Positions 63,866-64,000 of a stretch of DNA of 64,000 nucleotides are shown in pieces. The stretch's first letter is position 1, and each line of letters starts with the position of its first letter. The DNA is taken from NCBI RefSeq assembly GCF_027596085.1, contig NC_072460.1:1754651-1818650 (forward strand). Direction: 5' to 3'. A program made the position numbers and the translations under genes. The notes beneath the pieces are model-generated. The model saw nothing but the letters and a program-made list of their open reading frames with translations. It was not told the origin of the DNA and searched no databases. The stretch comes from Anoplopoma fimbria. Taxonomy: Eukaryota; Chordata; Actinopteri; Perciformes; Anoplopomatidae.

Positions 63866-63959
63866 GCCAAGATGGACACGCCTCCAGTAACAGCTATTGG
63901 AGCAAAGGCAGCGCCCGTCATGGCCACAAAAGCCGCCCAGCCCCCACTCACAGGCATAG
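63866..63959 (+). CDS. bsn: Bassoon exon near the C-terminus
   Basis: This exon has 31 codons plus one base and is phase 0 at the start. It encodes AKMDTPPVTAIGAKAAPVMA then TKAAQPPLTGI, ending GCATAG|GTACAG. It has an acceptor with a clear pyrimidine tract. The extreme Bassoon C-terminus (the KILPGGAAEQAGKL-type segment of mammals) is not in the window and must lie in at least one further exon downstream. The donor choice is supported by position and sequence but not by a downstream junction. Confidence 0.82.
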
Positions 63960-64000
63960 GTACAGTATAATCATCACACACAGAGACTCCCAGCACTCTC
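63960..64000 (+). other. bsn: bsn intron (5' end only)
   Basis: This is the start of the next intron, beginning GTACAG and running off the window. Confidence 0.8.

Overview
The window is vertebrate, almost certainly teleost, genomic DNA. It shows long introns with canonical GT/AG sites, more than twenty long (CA)n/(TG)n microsatellites, and degenerate interspersed repeats of types common in fish genomes. All recognised coding sequence is on the + strand and belongs to one gene, bassoon (bsn), the giant presynaptic active-zone scaffold. I see no credible second gene on either strand.

Layout: 1-5986 is the 3' part of an intron. Exon 5987-7744 completes zinc finger 1, carries a long repeat-rich linker and begins zinc finger 2. 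A 32.6-kb intron (7745-40342) packed with microsatellites follows. Exon 40343-40801 completes zinc finger 2. The giant exon 44438-49856 holds most of the central region. Exons 51253-51420, 51880-52121 and 52534-53469 follow, then exon 55767-58284 (RIM-BP ligand motif, third coiled coil, a SYGQ-type low-complexity array). C-terminal exons are 59182-59682 (optionally from 59119), 61453-61790 and 63866-63959. The 5' exons (N-terminus and first half of zinc finger 1) and the last exon(s) lie outside the window. About 4,145 codons are present. All exon junctions agree in phase once three local reading-frame breaks are allowed for (near 49040, 49445 and 53345). Conserved Bassoon sequence resumes immediately after each break, so assembly indels are the likeliest cause, but recent pseudogenisation cannot be excluded from the sequence alone.

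Bassoon is a very large, largely disordered protein that travels from the Golgi on precursor vesicles and then organises the presynaptic release site. Segments assigned such roles in mammals are readable here: two double zinc fingers, TQT dynein-light-chain type motifs, coiled coils, the RTLPSPPP ligand for RIM-binding protein and the CAST/ELKS-binding coiled coil. The most notable departures from mammalian Bassoon as I remember it are large coding tandem repeats (hexa- and nonapeptides between the zinc fingers, a tyrosine-rich SYGQYT array near the C-terminal third), an extra Q-rich coiled coil, extra introns within the region that is one huge exon in mammals, and a pair of in-frame alternative acceptors. 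No wholly new system was found.
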